A stretch of DNA of 64,000 bases. Origin: Ignavibacteria bacterium. Its GTDB lineage: Bacteria; Bacteroidota; Ignavibacteria; Tepidaquicellales; OLB5. Positions within the stretch are counted from its first letter, which is position 1; every line of letters begins with the position of its first letter. The stretch lies in contig JADZAP010000021.1 in NCBI GenBank assembly GCA_020852705.1, positions 1 through 64,000 on the forward strand, given 5' to 3'. Shown piece by piece: positions 53,510 through 62,613 of this stretch. The notes under the pieces are model-generated. The model was not told the origin of the DNA. It ran no database searches and saw only the letters and a list, made by a program, of their open reading frames with translations. Both the position numbers and the translations under genes were made by a program.

Positions 53510-55045
53510 TTGAACGGACAGGAAGAAAAGAAAAAAATTATTAACTCAGCTGAATACAGTCCAGAAAAAGAAATAACCGAAGGTTCGGCGCTGGAAAATA
53601 ATGCACAGGAAGCTTTTAATACGTGGACTCGCTTTATGGATATTGTTAAGCTGAGTGTATCAGATCTAAAGCTTAATACTTGGTTTAAGCCTATTAAGCC
53701 CGTTTCAATAAACGGAAGCACACTAATAATATCTGTTCCAAGTCAAGATTATTATGAAATGATTATTTCTCGCTTTGGCGAAATAGTAAATCGCTCAATA
53801 AAATCAATTTTAGGTATTGAAGGAAAAATTATTTACGAGATAGATACCCATACAACTTTTTCTCATGAACCTGAGTTGTTCATGACTCCCCCGCCGGTTA
53901 CCGAAAAGCAAAATGAACCGCTGCTGGTTAAACCACAGAGCCCGCTGGATCCAAACTTCTACCGGCCAGGCATTACTGCAATACAAGTCTCGCGCGAAAG
54001 CGATTCTGAATTCACTCAAAAATGCTTTTTAAATCCGGATTATACTTTTGAAAATTTTGTTAAAGGAAAAAACAACGAGTTTGCAACCGCGGCAGCAATA
54101 TCAATATCAAATAAACCCGGGGCACAATATAATCCGTTAATGCTTTATGGCGGAGTAGGCCTTGGCAAAACTCACTTAATGCAGGCGATAGGAAACCATG
54201 TAAAAAGCATAAATCCAAAGATGCTGGTTATGTATATATCCGGTCCGGAATTTACTACCAACTTTGTTCAAAGTATCCGCATGAACAAAGCACATGAATT
54301 TGAAAGATTTTACAAATCGCTTGATCTGCTTATTGTAGATGATATTCAGTTTCTTGAAGGAAAAGAAAGCACTCAGGATTCCTTTTTTCAGATATTTAAT
54401 TCTCTGTATCAGCTAAAAAAACAAATAGTACTTTCGTGTGATAAACCTCCTCACCAATTAGAAGGACTGGAAGAACGTTTAATAACCCGGTTTCAATGGG
54501 GGTTAACGGTTGATATTCAGGCACCTGATCTTGAAACCAGAATAGCTATATTAAACAAAAAATGTGAAAAAGAAGGTTTTGGTGTCCCTTATGAAGTACT
54601 GGAATTTATTGCTCTAAACATTAAAGATAATATCAGATCGCTTGAGGGATGTTTAAAAAGCCTGCTTTTTGATGCAGAACTATCAAAAAAGGTAATAAAT
54701 ATTGATATGGCAAAGAGAAGCGTTCTGAAATTTGGCGGAATAAAGAACAGAAAACAAAACATTGATATATCAATAATTATTGCTTCTGTAGCTAAATATT
54801 TTAATATTGATGAGTCACTTCTTCGTTTAAAATCAAAACAACACGAAATAGTTCATGCAAGGCACACAGCTATGTATTTAAGCAAGGAGCTTACATCTTC
54901 ATCTTTGCAGACTATCGGCGCTCATTTTGGGGGAAGAAATCACGCTACCGTTATACATGCCTGTAAATGTATTGAAGAAATTATTAACAATGATCCGGGT
55001 TTTAAAGATAAACTTGAGCAAATCAAAGAGATGCTTTTAACATAG
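53510..55045 (+). CDS. dnaA: Chromosomal replication initiator protein DnaA
   Basis: A 511-residue AAA+ initiator. Domain I (about 36-115) has AFNTWTRFMDIVKLSVSDLKL and NTWFKPIKPV. A linker runs to about 175. The AAA+ core has Walker A GGVGLGKT (214-221), Walker B LLIVDDIQFLEG and sensor I LSCDKPP. Domain IV carries the DNA-binding signature HARHTAMYLSKELTSSSLQT and GGRNHATVIHAC. The start is TTG at 53510, the only usable start codon before domain I. About 35 acidic/Lys residues precede domain I, longer than usual. A terminator follows at 55073. Confidence 0.97.
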   Translation: MNGQEEKKKIINSAEYSPEKEITEGSALENNAQEAFNTWTRFMDIVKLSVSDLKLNTWFKPIKPVSINGSTLIISVPSQDYYEMIISRFGEIVNRSIKSILGIEGKIIYEIDTHTTFSHEPELFMTPPPVTEKQNEPLLVKPQSPLDPNFYRPGITAIQVSRESDSEFTQKCFLNPDYTFENFVKGKNNEFATAAAISISNKPGAQYNPLMLYGGVGLGKTHLMQAIGNHVKSINPKMLVMYISGPEFTTNFVQSIRMNKAHEFERFYKSLDLLIVDDIQFLEGKESTQDSFFQIFNSLYQLKKQIVLSCDKPPHQLEGLEERLITRFQWGLTVDIQAPDLETRIAILNKKCEKEGFGVPYEVLEFIALNIKDNIRSLEGCLKSLLFDAELSKKVINIDMAKRSVLKFGGIKNRKQNIDISIIIASVAKYFNIDESLLRLKSKQHEIVHARHTAMYLSKELTSSSLQTIGAHFGGRNHATVIHACKCIEEIINNDPGFKDKLEQIKEMLLT

Positions 55046-55072
55046 TTTTGTTAACAATCAAATAATTCTATC

Positions 55073-55108
55073 AAAGCTATCCACAATTTGTGGATAGCTT
55101 TTTTTTAT
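55073..55108 (+). terminator. Terminator of dnaA, containing an inverted pair of DnaA-box-like sequences
   Basis: A perfect 14-bp inverted repeat AAAGCTATCCACAA / TTGTGGATAGCTTT centred at 55087, followed by an eight-T run. Each arm contains CTATCCACA, one base from the DnaA box TTATCCACA. Confidence 0.8.
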
Positions 55109-55339
55109 ATACCTAAAAAATTATTACCTGTTTAAAACACAACAATTTTTTAACAATTTTTTAAACACATTAAACACTGCATTTGTTTAATTACATTATA
55201 TTTTTAAAGATAATGCATTAAATTTATAGTTATTAACAGTACTACTACTACATCTTTTTTATTTATATAATAAAGAATAAGTATAGTAATGCAGTTTGTT
55301 AAAATAAAAAGTATTTAAATTATTTAGTTTAAAATACAA

Positions 55340-57082
55340 ATGTTAGAAAAACTAATAATAAAGAATTATCTGCTTTTAAAGAATATTGAGATTGACTTTT
55401 CAAACGGATTTAACATAATTACAGGTGAAACCGGCGCAGGTAAATCAATTTTAATTAATGCTCTTAATTTATTGTTGGGAGGAAGAGCTGATTACTCAAT
55501 AATAAGTAAAAATAGTGATAAGATGGTAATAGAATGTATTATTACCATTTCAAAAGATAACGAAAAATATGTATATGAATTGTTTAAAAAGCATAAAATT
55601 GAGGTTTTTGGAAACAGCCTGATTATTAGACGTGAATTATATTCAAAAGCCTACAGCAGATGTTTTATTAATGATACACCAGTTGGAACAAATGAACTAA
55701 AAGAACTTGGCGAATTAATAATTGACATCCATTCTCAGAACGAACATCAGTCTTTATTAAAAAAGGAAATTCATATAGAACTTGTTGATTCATACTTAGC
55801 AATAAAAATAGGTCAGAAATTTATTGACAAGATTGAAAGCTATAAAGATGAATATGAACAGCTGAAAATAAAAGAAAAGGAGTTAAAAGAAATAGAAATC
55901 AGACAGCATGAAATAGAACAGAGAAGAAGTTATATAGAATTTCAATTAAAAGAGATAAATGAAACAAACCCAAGACCGGGTGAATTTGAGGAAATTGAAA
56001 AAAATTTAAAAACAGGAGAAAATGCTGAAGGCATAAAAGAATCACTAACCAATGCATACTTTAACTTATATGATGATAAAGGAAGTATTATTGAAAGAAT
56101 AAAAATAGTTGAAAAAGAACTTAGTAAAACCGGTGAATTTGATAATAATATTATAAGTATTCTGAATGATATAATTGAAGCAGCCACAGTACTAAAGGAA
56201 GCGAGCAAACAAATAAATATACTGGCAGATAGTATAAATGCTGATTTTGTTAATATTGAAGAAATGCGGGAACGTTTGTATAAACTGCAATATTTAAAGA
56301 AAAAATACGGTGGTTCAATAGAAGAAGTCATAAAACTAAAAGAGAAATATGAGCAGGATATAAATATTGCAGATAATTTTGAGGAAGCATTTAATAAAAT
56401 TAGGGTTGATATTAAAAATTTAAAAAACAGTTTACTAAAAAAAGCAGGAGAAATATCAAAGTTAAGGAAGGAAAGATCAAAGGAATTAGAAGGAGCTATA
56501 GTTAAGGTATTAAGAGAAGTAGGCCTTGAAAATACAGAATTTAAGATTGGATTTAAAACAACGCAATATACAAAATCTTTTAATAGAACAGAAAAAGATA
56601 AAGGAGAACATGAAAACAACATCCTGAATATTAACGGATTAGACGATATTGAATTTATGGTTAAGATAAATAAGGGTGATGAATATACTTCACTTCGCAA
56701 ATCTGCCTCAGGCGGAGAAATTTCAAGAATTATGCTTGCAGTTAAATCTGTTCTGGCGGGTTCGGATAAAGTAGATATTTTAATATTTGATGAAATTGAT
56801 ACAGGCATAAGCGGAAGAATAGCGCAAAAAGCCGGCAGAGTAATGAAAAATCTTTCTAAACACAGGCAGGTTATTGCTATAACCCATTTAGCACAAATAG
56901 CAGCATTGGCAGACGAACACTTACTGGTTGAAAAAGAAACCAACGAAGCAGCAACAATTACAAAAATCCGTAAATTAAACAATAACGAAAAAATAATTGA
57001 AGTAGCCAAATTGCTAAGCGGAGAAAAGATTACCGATTCAAGTATTAAAAGCGCAAAGGAATTAATGGTATCAGAAAAATAA
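55340..57082 (+). CDS. recN: DNA repair protein RecN
   Basis: A 580-residue SMC-like ATPase. Walker A GETGAGKS lies at 29-36 in the ATPase head, with the family LLLGGRADYS segment. A Glu/Lys-rich coiled coil occupies about 145-390. The C-terminal head has the signature SASGGEISRIMLAVK (about 455-470), Walker B DILIFDEIDTGISGRIA and the AITHLAQIAA loop. RecN helps repair double-strand breaks. It starts 294 bp after dnaA, downstream of an AT-rich gap, and is followed 48 bp later by cysS. A long ORF on the opposite strand is an artefact of Lys/Glu-rich codons. Confidence 0.95.
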   Translation: MLEKLIIKNYLLLKNIEIDFSNGFNIITGETGAGKSILINALNLLLGGRADYSIISKNSDKMVIECIITISKDNEKYVYELFKKHKIEVFGNSLIIRRELYSKAYSRCFINDTPVGTNELKELGELIIDIHSQNEHQSLLKKEIHIELVDSYLAIKIGQKFIDKIESYKDEYEQLKIKEKELKEIEIRQHEIEQRRSYIEFQLKEINETNPRPGEFEEIEKNLKTGENAEGIKESLTNAYFNLYDDKGSIIERIKIVEKELSKTGEFDNNIISILNDIIEAATVLKEASKQINILADSINADFVNIEEMRERLYKLQYLKKKYGGSIEEVIKLKEKYEQDINIADNFEEAFNKIRVDIKNLKNSLLKKAGEISKLRKERSKELEGAIVKVLREVGLENTEFKIGFKTTQYTKSFNRTEKDKGEHENNILNINGLDDIEFMVKINKGDEYTSLRKSASGGEISRIMLAVKSVLAGSDKVDILIFDEIDTGISGRIAQKAGRVMKNLSKHRQVIAITHLAQIAALADEHLLVEKETNEAATITKIRKLNNNEKIIEVAKLLSGEKITDSSIKSAKELMVSEK

Positions 57083-57130
57083 TATTAACCATAACTAAAA
57101 GATTAAACACAAAACATCAAAACGAATTAT

Positions 57131-58546
57131 ATGGATATTATTTTATTTAATACATTAGGAAGAGAAAAACAGGTTTTTAAACCTATAATTACAGGCAAAG
57201 CGGGTCTTTATACCTGTGGGCCCACGGTTTATGACTATCAGCATATTGGAAATTTCCGAACATTCTTATTTGAAGATTTTCTTAAACGTATATTGATTTA
57301 TAACGGATACGATGTTACACATATTATGAATATTACTGATGTAGGGCATTTGGTAAGCGATGGTGACGAAGGTGAAGATAAGATGGAAAAGGGATCTGCC
57401 CGTACAGGCAAAACTGTTTGGGAAATTGCAGAGTATTACACAAAGCATTTTTTAGAAGATGCAAAAGCACTGAATATTATTCCCCCAACAAAATACACTA
57501 AAGCTACCGACTATATAAATGAACAAATTGATATGATTAAATGCTTAGACGATAAGGGCTATACATATATAACCTCAGATGGAGTATATTTTGATACATC
57601 CAAACTTAATGATTATGGCAAACTTGCAAAACTTGATATAGAAGGACTTGAAGAAGGCTCAAGAATTCAATTCAGCACCGAAAAGAAAAATAAGACAGAT
57701 TTTGCTTTGTGGAAATTTTCTCCAAGAAACGAAAAAAGACAGATGGAATGGGAATCTCCCTGGGGCAAAGGTTTTCCGGGTTGGCATATTGAGTGCTCTG
57801 CAATGTCAAGAAAGTTTCTGGGCGATACTTTTGATATTCATTGCGGAGGGATTGATCACATTCCAATTCACCACACTAATGAAATAGCACAATCTGAAGC
57901 CTGCACGGGCAAGATGTTTGTACACTATTGGATGCACGGGGCGTTTCTTGAAGAAGATTCAGGGAAGATGAGTAAATCAAAAGGAGAGTTTTTAAGAATT
58001 GAGACCATAATAAAGAAAGGCTATGCGCCGCTTGATTTCCGCTATCTGTGCCTTGGCACGCATTACCGAAAGAGATTGCTCTTTAGCTGGGAAATTCTTG
58101 ATCAAGCTAAAGCAGCTTTTTCAAGGTTAAAACTGAATGTTCAGCAAATACGAAATGACGCAAAAAAGAATTTTGATCAGCGTGATGCATCTCTTCCTAA
58201 AGAGGAGAAAGAAAAATTTACCCAAGCTGTAAATGATGATCTTAATATGCCTCAGGCAATTGCTGTGCTTTGGGGAGTTATTAGGAACGAAAATCTTTCA
58301 TCGGCAGAAAAGAAAAACCTTATTGACAGTTTTGACCGCGTGCTAGGACTTGATCTTGATAAAGATAATAAAACCGGTGACGAAATTATTCCTTCTGAAA
58401 TATTAGAGATTGTTAATGAGCGTATTACCGCAAAGAAAGGTAAAGATTTTAAAAAAGCAGATGAATTGCGGGGAAAACTGAAAGATATGGGCTACGAAAT
58501 TGTTGATAAAAAGGATGGCGCAGAAGTAAAGAAAATTAGAAGTTAA
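57131..58546 (+). CDS. cysS: Cysteinyl-tRNA synthetase
   Basis: A 471-residue class I synthetase. Zinc and active-site features are LYTCGPTVYDYQHIGNFRTFLFED (C29 zinc ligand and HIGN), GWHIECSAMSRKFLG, IDHIPIHHTNEIAQSEA and KMSKS (279-283). The C-terminal helical domain ends ADELRGKLKDMGYEIVDKKDG. The length and order match the bacterial family. It follows recN at 48 bp on the same strand. Confidence 0.96.
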   Translation: MDIILFNTLGREKQVFKPIITGKAGLYTCGPTVYDYQHIGNFRTFLFEDFLKRILIYNGYDVTHIMNITDVGHLVSDGDEGEDKMEKGSARTGKTVWEIAEYYTKHFLEDAKALNIIPPTKYTKATDYINEQIDMIKCLDDKGYTYITSDGVYFDTSKLNDYGKLAKLDIEGLEEGSRIQFSTEKKNKTDFALWKFSPRNEKRQMEWESPWGKGFPGWHIECSAMSRKFLGDTFDIHCGGIDHIPIHHTNEIAQSEACTGKMFVHYWMHGAFLEEDSGKMSKSKGEFLRIETIIKKGYAPLDFRYLCLGTHYRKRLLFSWEILDQAKAAFSRLKLNVQQIRNDAKKNFDQRDASLPKEEKEKFTQAVNDDLNMPQAIAVLWGVIRNENLSSAEKKNLIDSFDRVLGLDLDKDNKTGDEIIPSEILEIVNERITAKKGKDFKKADELRGKLKDMGYEIVDKKDGAEVKKIRS

Positions 58547-58630
58547 TTAACGCAATTTAACTAAAACAAGGCTGTAAAGAATTATTAAAAACAATAATAT
58601 TTATACACTATAACATTAAAATAAATTATC

Positions 58631-58978
58631 ATGAAAAAGCTATTAATTTCTATTTTCTTTTTAAGTTTAATTCTTTCTGCCCGAAACTCTTTTTCGCAAA
58701 AAGCTTATGATGTTGAGGGCAGGTATTCTGTTGGGAAGACTGCCTGTACAATTGAGTGGAGCGAAAGCTCAAAAGCATTTCGTGTATATTGGGATAAGGG
58801 CACAGGATACACTCTGCTGTTTTACAGCGATGAATACCCAAACGGAAATATTATATATACAGAGTATGAAGATGACGGAGCAACATATGTCGGCTCATTT
58901 ACATTTTCCGATAGCGGCTGTAATTCCGGTACCTACACCAGATGGGACAGCAAGAAGTTTTCTGTTAGAAAAAAATAA
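58631..58978 (+). CDS. Hypothetical small secreted protein
   Basis: A 115-residue protein with a signal peptide (LLISIFFLSLILSARNSFSQ). The mature part is predicted beta-rich: YDVEGRYSVGKTACTIEW, FRVYWDKGTGYTLLFYSD and TYVGSFTFSDSGCNSGTYTRWD, with two cysteines about 55 residues apart. It looks like a lipocalin/META-type small barrel, but I cannot name a family. It lies 84 bp after cysS and 18 bp before the next gene. Confidence 0.65.
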   Translation: MKKLLISIFFLSLILSARNSFSQKAYDVEGRYSVGKTACTIEWSESSKAFRVYWDKGTGYTLLFYSDEYPNGNIIYTEYEDDGATYVGSFTFSDSGCNSGTYTRWDSKKFSVRKK

Positions 58979-58996
58979 TAGTAACCTATAAAAGCA

Positions 58997-59419
58997 ATGC
59001 CGGGCTGTTATGGAAAATATAGAATTTACTCAACAAATGGAAAAATTACGCCAGTAATTTTAATAACTATTATGATAGTTCTTGCAAGCTGCTCAGGCTC
59101 CGAAAAACAGAACGTAAGCAATAAAATAAATATTGATCTTACTCGTTTTACTGATGATGGGTATAGGATTTATCCAAACGGAGATAAAATCTCAGCAAAC
59201 TATGAATTCTGTATTCCGGCAAATGATTCCATTCTGCTGTTTGTAAAATCAATTGATCCTACCACAGAGGAGTTGAAGGGCTCAAAGGGGCGTATAAACT
59301 GCACCAAAAATGAGTGGCTTGTGATAGGTTCAACCAGACAGGATGGGTTCAAGTCTGTTTTAAAAAAATTGGCAAATCTGCCGTATATAAAAAAAATAAA
59401 TGAGACATTTTGGGAATAG
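58997..59419 (+). CDS. Hypothetical lipoprotein (140 aa)
   Basis: A 140-residue protein with a basic n-region and a lipobox VLASC about 32 residues in. It is unusual that the n-region is about 16 residues long. The mature part begins with a Ser/Asn linker. I recognise no family. It starts 18 bp after the preceding secreted protein, so they probably form a unit. ATG 58997 is supported by the signal sequence only; a shorter start inside the signal is unlikely. Confidence 0.6.
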   Translation: MPGCYGKYRIYSTNGKITPVILITIMIVLASCSGSEKQNVSNKINIDLTRFTDDGYRIYPNGDKISANYEFCIPANDSILLFVKSIDPTTEELKGSKGRINCTKNEWLVIGSTRQDGFKSVLKKLANLPYIKKINETFWE

Positions 59420-59543
59420 TATGATTGCAGATTGACTATATTTGTTCCGCAGGGGCTTAAGCTAGATTTAGAAATATATTTTATAAAGATTCATGATAGA
59501 ATAAACAGTATAAAAATTTTATTAAATTTAAACAATAAAATAT

Positions 59544-59825
59544 ATGTTTACAGTATCGACTCCGCACTTTCTCGTAAGCGTTGTAACAAAACCTGAAGTT
59601 GCAGATCACCTTATCCCCAATTTAAAAAAATTTGAGATAGTTTATTATCTAAGGCATGACCTTAACGGAGGAAGACCGGCAGATTCTGAAGAAAAAGAGA
59701 TATCAAAAATTCAGCTTATGTGCAGCCGCGGAAATTTGAGCGGGATAATGAGCTATTTGAAGGAATATTATATCAAGCAATATGGCGCCGTTGCATATTA
59801 CGAGGAAGTAAATGTTCCGATTTAA
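59544..59825 (+). CDS. Hypothetical 93-residue protein
   Basis: A small soluble protein without signal peptide. It contains KFEIVYYLRHDLNGGRPADSEEKEI and GNLSGIMSYLKEYYIKQYGAVAYYEEV, and looks like an alpha/beta domain. I recognise no family. It lies alone between the lipoprotein and the SRPBCC-VOC gene, with 124-bp and 147-bp gaps. Confidence 0.55.
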   Translation: MFTVSTPHFLVSVVTKPEVADHLIPNLKKFEIVYYLRHDLNGGRPADSEEKEISKIQLMCSRGNLSGIMSYLKEYYIKQYGAVAYYEEVNVPI

Positions 59826-59972
59826 TTTTTCTAAAACTCAGCAAAAGAAATTTCCTCTTACGTAGAATTTAATGTATAAAACAAAAATTTAATTACAAAT
59901 ATTTAAATTATTAGCTGTACGGTGGTGAAGTTATACCCTTATAAAAGAATACAAAAATAATTATTTTACTTC

Positions 59973-60839
59973 ATGGGCGAGCTTAAATCAAAGGATGAGG
60001 TGATTTTAGATTTTCCGGTGGACTATGTTTACCGCACGGTAACCGATATTGCCAATTATGGCAGATGGTGGCCGCACGAAGTTAAATCAGAGCTTGAATA
60101 TCTTGATCCGGCAATTATAGGCACACAAATAAAAGTACAGAACGGACCATTTGTTAAGTGGAAATCTGTTGTAAAGGAATTTAAAATTAATCGGCTTCTA
60201 GCTGTTGATTATGTGGATGGTGCATGGAAAGGTAAAACCGCATGGAGATTTGAAGAAATTAAAACCGGCACCAAACTCACAATGGAAATTGATATAAACT
60301 GTAATAAATTGTGGCTTAAAGCTGTTTCTAAAGTCGTGAATTTAAGCAAGATGCACTCAAAACAAATTCACCTCATATTCAGAAATCTGGATAAATACCT
60401 GACGGAAAATTTTGAAGAATATGAAAGCCATCATAATGGATCAGGAATTTCTGTTTCGTATATAGATTATTTAACGCTTGCCGTAAAAGATGTTAAAACT
60501 TCAGAAAAATTTTACAGAGATGTTTTTAAAATTGAAAACACCTTAAACGGTACCAGCAGCAATAAAGACGAAATACTTCTTAAGTTTGGAAATCAGAAAA
60601 TCAGACTTGTTCATTCCGAAAATATCAGAACAACAGGGAAAGATGAGGTTATATTCCGCATGACTTTAAATACCCCCCTTGACAAGGTTAAAAACATATT
60701 AAAAGAAAAAGGAGTGGAAATTTTTCAAGGTCTGTTTACCAATAAAGCCGTGGAAGCAAGTAATGATATATTTTTTATAAAAGATCCCGATGGTTACCTA
60801 ATAGCCCTTATGCAAAAAGGCAAGCAGGTATCTCCATAA
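59973..60839 (+). CDS. SRPBCC-VOC fusion protein
   Basis: A 288-residue protein with two domains. Residues 1-145 form a START/SRPBCC (polyketide cyclase/AHSA-like) ligand-binding fold: EVILDFPVDYVYRTVTDIANYGRWW and WRFEEIKTGTKLTMEIDI. Residues 155-288 form a vicinal oxygen chelate (glyoxalase/dioxygenase) domain: YIDYLTLAVKDVKTSEKFYRDVF and IFFIKDPDGYLIALMQ. The usual VOC metal His/Glu set is weak: the first strand reads YIDYLTLAV, with Tyr or Thr where His is common. A lone enzymatic role is doubtful; a ligand-binding role is likelier. The fusion is seen directly; the function is not known. Confidence 0.78.
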   Translation: MGELKSKDEVILDFPVDYVYRTVTDIANYGRWWPHEVKSELEYLDPAIIGTQIKVQNGPFVKWKSVVKEFKINRLLAVDYVDGAWKGKTAWRFEEIKTGTKLTMEIDINCNKLWLKAVSKVVNLSKMHSKQIHLIFRNLDKYLTENFEEYESHHNGSGISVSYIDYLTLAVKDVKTSEKFYRDVFKIENTLNGTSSNKDEILLKFGNQKIRLVHSENIRTTGKDEVIFRMTLNTPLDKVKNILKEKGVEIFQGLFTNKAVEASNDIFFIKDPDGYLIALMQKGKQVSP

Positions 60840-60891
60840 ATATTTAATTTTATTGCCTGTTGCTGTTTAATATGGTTTTAAATATTTACCT

Positions 60892-61716
60892 TTATTTTAA
60901 GGGGCTGTTTTCCAAAAGCAGCGGAGCAATATCTTCCTTTGATAACGTTACCTCAATTGGACCCTGTGCATAAGATGCGATTTCGTATTGATTGTAATGA
61001 AATGTAATACTGCCGTCTTTTGATAATCTGTAATTATAGTTGAAAGTAATTTTATTTTCAAAGAGCCCGCCTTTTTCTGCTAAGTCATCACCAGGCTTAA
61101 GATTGTTATCTTTTCTGAACTTTGCATCAATCAGGTGGTTTAATTTTTTTTCAAACCCCGAAGCAAATAAATTGCTTAGAGTTAAAGTATCGCCTGTTTC
61201 TTTGTTCACGTTATAATATTCAAAATAACTGTATGGGTGGGCTCCGCCCATATAGGATGAATTTGCAGAGGAAAATGTAATAATGTTTTGCAGTTCCGCT
61301 TCAACAGAAACCGATGATTCAAGATACCAAAACCTAGGTGCATCAGGGTATTCCTTTCTGGATGTTACAAACTGAGTCATAAATGAATCTGCCGCTGCCT
61401 GAATTGACGAAACACGGGTTTCACCATAAGAAATATTAGAAATTAAGATATTGTTGATAAGTTTATTAATTTTATCTTTGTTTTTGCCTGAGATAACTTC
61501 AATATAGTCAACCTTAAAATATGTACAGGTATCGTTAGGCGAACAGTTGTTGTAAGATTTCAGAAAAGTCATATCTTTAAACTTAAGACTCGCATCATCT
61601 GAATTTTTAGATTCTGTTGTTGTTTGTTTAACTTCGCTAGTTGAGCCTTCGTTGTTTTTTTTGCCACAAGCTAAAAAAAATGTTACAAGCAGAAAAAGCA
61701 CAATTATATATTTCAT
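60892..61716 (-). CDS. RsiV-like DUF3298/DUF4163 lipoprotein
   Basis: A 274-residue lipoprotein with lipobox FLAC (C17). A Ser/Glu/Lys linker follows. The body shows the DUF4163-DUF3298 pattern: YFKVDYIEVISGKNKDKINKLINN, then FSSANSSYMGGAHPYSYFEYYNVNKETGDTLTLSNLF and ITFNYNYRLSKDGSITFHYNQYEIASYAQGP. The GGAHPY stretch and QYEIASYAQGP end are hallmarks of RsiV/PdaC C-terminal domains. No sigma factor gene adjoins it, so it is unlikely to be an anti-sigma factor. The gene at 21657 is related. Confidence 0.8.
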   Translation of the reverse strand: MKYIIVLFLLVTFFLACGKKNNEGSTSEVKQTTTESKNSDDASLKFKDMTFLKSYNNCSPNDTCTYFKVDYIEVISGKNKDKINKLINNILISNISYGETRVSSIQAAADSFMTQFVTSRKEYPDAPRFWYLESSVSVEAELQNIITFSSANSSYMGGAHPYSYFEYYNVNKETGDTLTLSNLFASGFEKKLNHLIDAKFRKDNNLKPGDDLAEKGGLFENKITFNYNYRLSKDGSITFHYNQYEIASYAQGPIEVTLSKEDIAPLLLENSPLK

Positions 61717-61774
61717 ATCAAAAGTAATTTTATTTTACAAATATAGTTAAATATATTTAATCATATTTAGTGAA

Positions 61775-62482
61775 TTATAAAGTATTTGTTTTAAGCTCAG
61801 CATAAGCCGCAGAGCAAACCAGGATTTTTGCTGCCCCTGCAGTTTTTAGCGTTAAGGCACACTCAAGTATTGTTGCCCCGGTAGTAATTACATCATCACA
61901 CAGTATAATATTCTTTCCTGCAACAATATTTCGCTTGACCTCGCTTATTTCAAATGCTCCATTCACATTTTCTTTTCTTTCAAGTTTATTAAGTTTTGTT
62001 TGTGATGGAGTAAAACGTTTCCTGCATAAGACATCTTTAATCACTGGAATGTTTAAAATATTTTTTATGCCCAACGCAATAAATTCACTTTGGTTATATG
62101 TGCGGTCTCGTAGTTTTGCTTTATGCAGCGGAACCGGTATAATTAAATCATAAGAAGAGAAATTCTGTTCCTGTATCATTTTGCCAATATGTTCACCAAG
62201 CATAAGTCCAGCTCGTTTTATTTTACGGTATTTTAGTTCATGAAAAATATTCTGAATTGGAGTATTTTCTCTAAACCAGTAAACACTTAATGAGTTTTCA
62301 ACAATCCCTTCAGAAATTTTTTGACTTTGCCAGGGGTGTGTTTCGTTATACCTTTCCAGAGTTAACATACAGGAAGAGCACAGATAACTTTCGTTATTAG
62401 AAAGCATACCTTCGCAACCCAAACATACGTTTGGCAGAACGAAATTCAGCATACCATTAATTATTTTTCGGGCGATGTTCAA
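61775..62482 (-). CDS. comF: ComF family phosphoribosyltransferase-like protein
   Basis: A 235-residue protein. The N-terminal zinc finger has C20, C23, C35 and C38 (CLGCEGML...YLCSSC). The C-terminal phosphoribosyltransferase domain shows the PRPP loop DDVITTGAT, preceded by LIIPVPLHKAKLRDRTYNQSE and KERFTPSQTKLNKLERKENV-type residues. ComF proteins assist DNA uptake or act in nucleotide salvage; the function here is assigned by family. It is followed after 58 bp by the RsiV-like lipoprotein gene. Confidence 0.9.
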   Translation of the reverse strand: MNIARKIINGMLNFVLPNVCLGCEGMLSNNESYLCSSCMLTLERYNETHPWQSQKISEGIVENSLSVYWFRENTPIQNIFHELKYRKIKRAGLMLGEHIGKMIQEQNFSSYDLIIPVPLHKAKLRDRTYNQSEFIALGIKNILNIPVIKDVLCRKRFTPSQTKLNKLERKENVNGAFEISEVKRNIVAGKNIILCDDVITTGATILECALTLKTAGAAKILVCSAAYAELKTNTL

Positions 62483-62613
62483 AAGTTAAATATTGTTGTT
62501 TATATACAATAAGATAGCTTTTTGAATTTTAAATTCAAAGTAAAAATTTTAAATTACAACAATAACAAATTCTGCAGTAAATTTTAACAAAAACACTTGC
62601 ATAGCAGATAAAA

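Noticed and set aside
55942-57009. A 355-codon open frame on the minus strand within recN
   Set aside because: It is the reverse of Lys/Glu-rich recN coding sequence, gives a Ser/Leu/Phe-rich product of no family, and recN is clearly intact.
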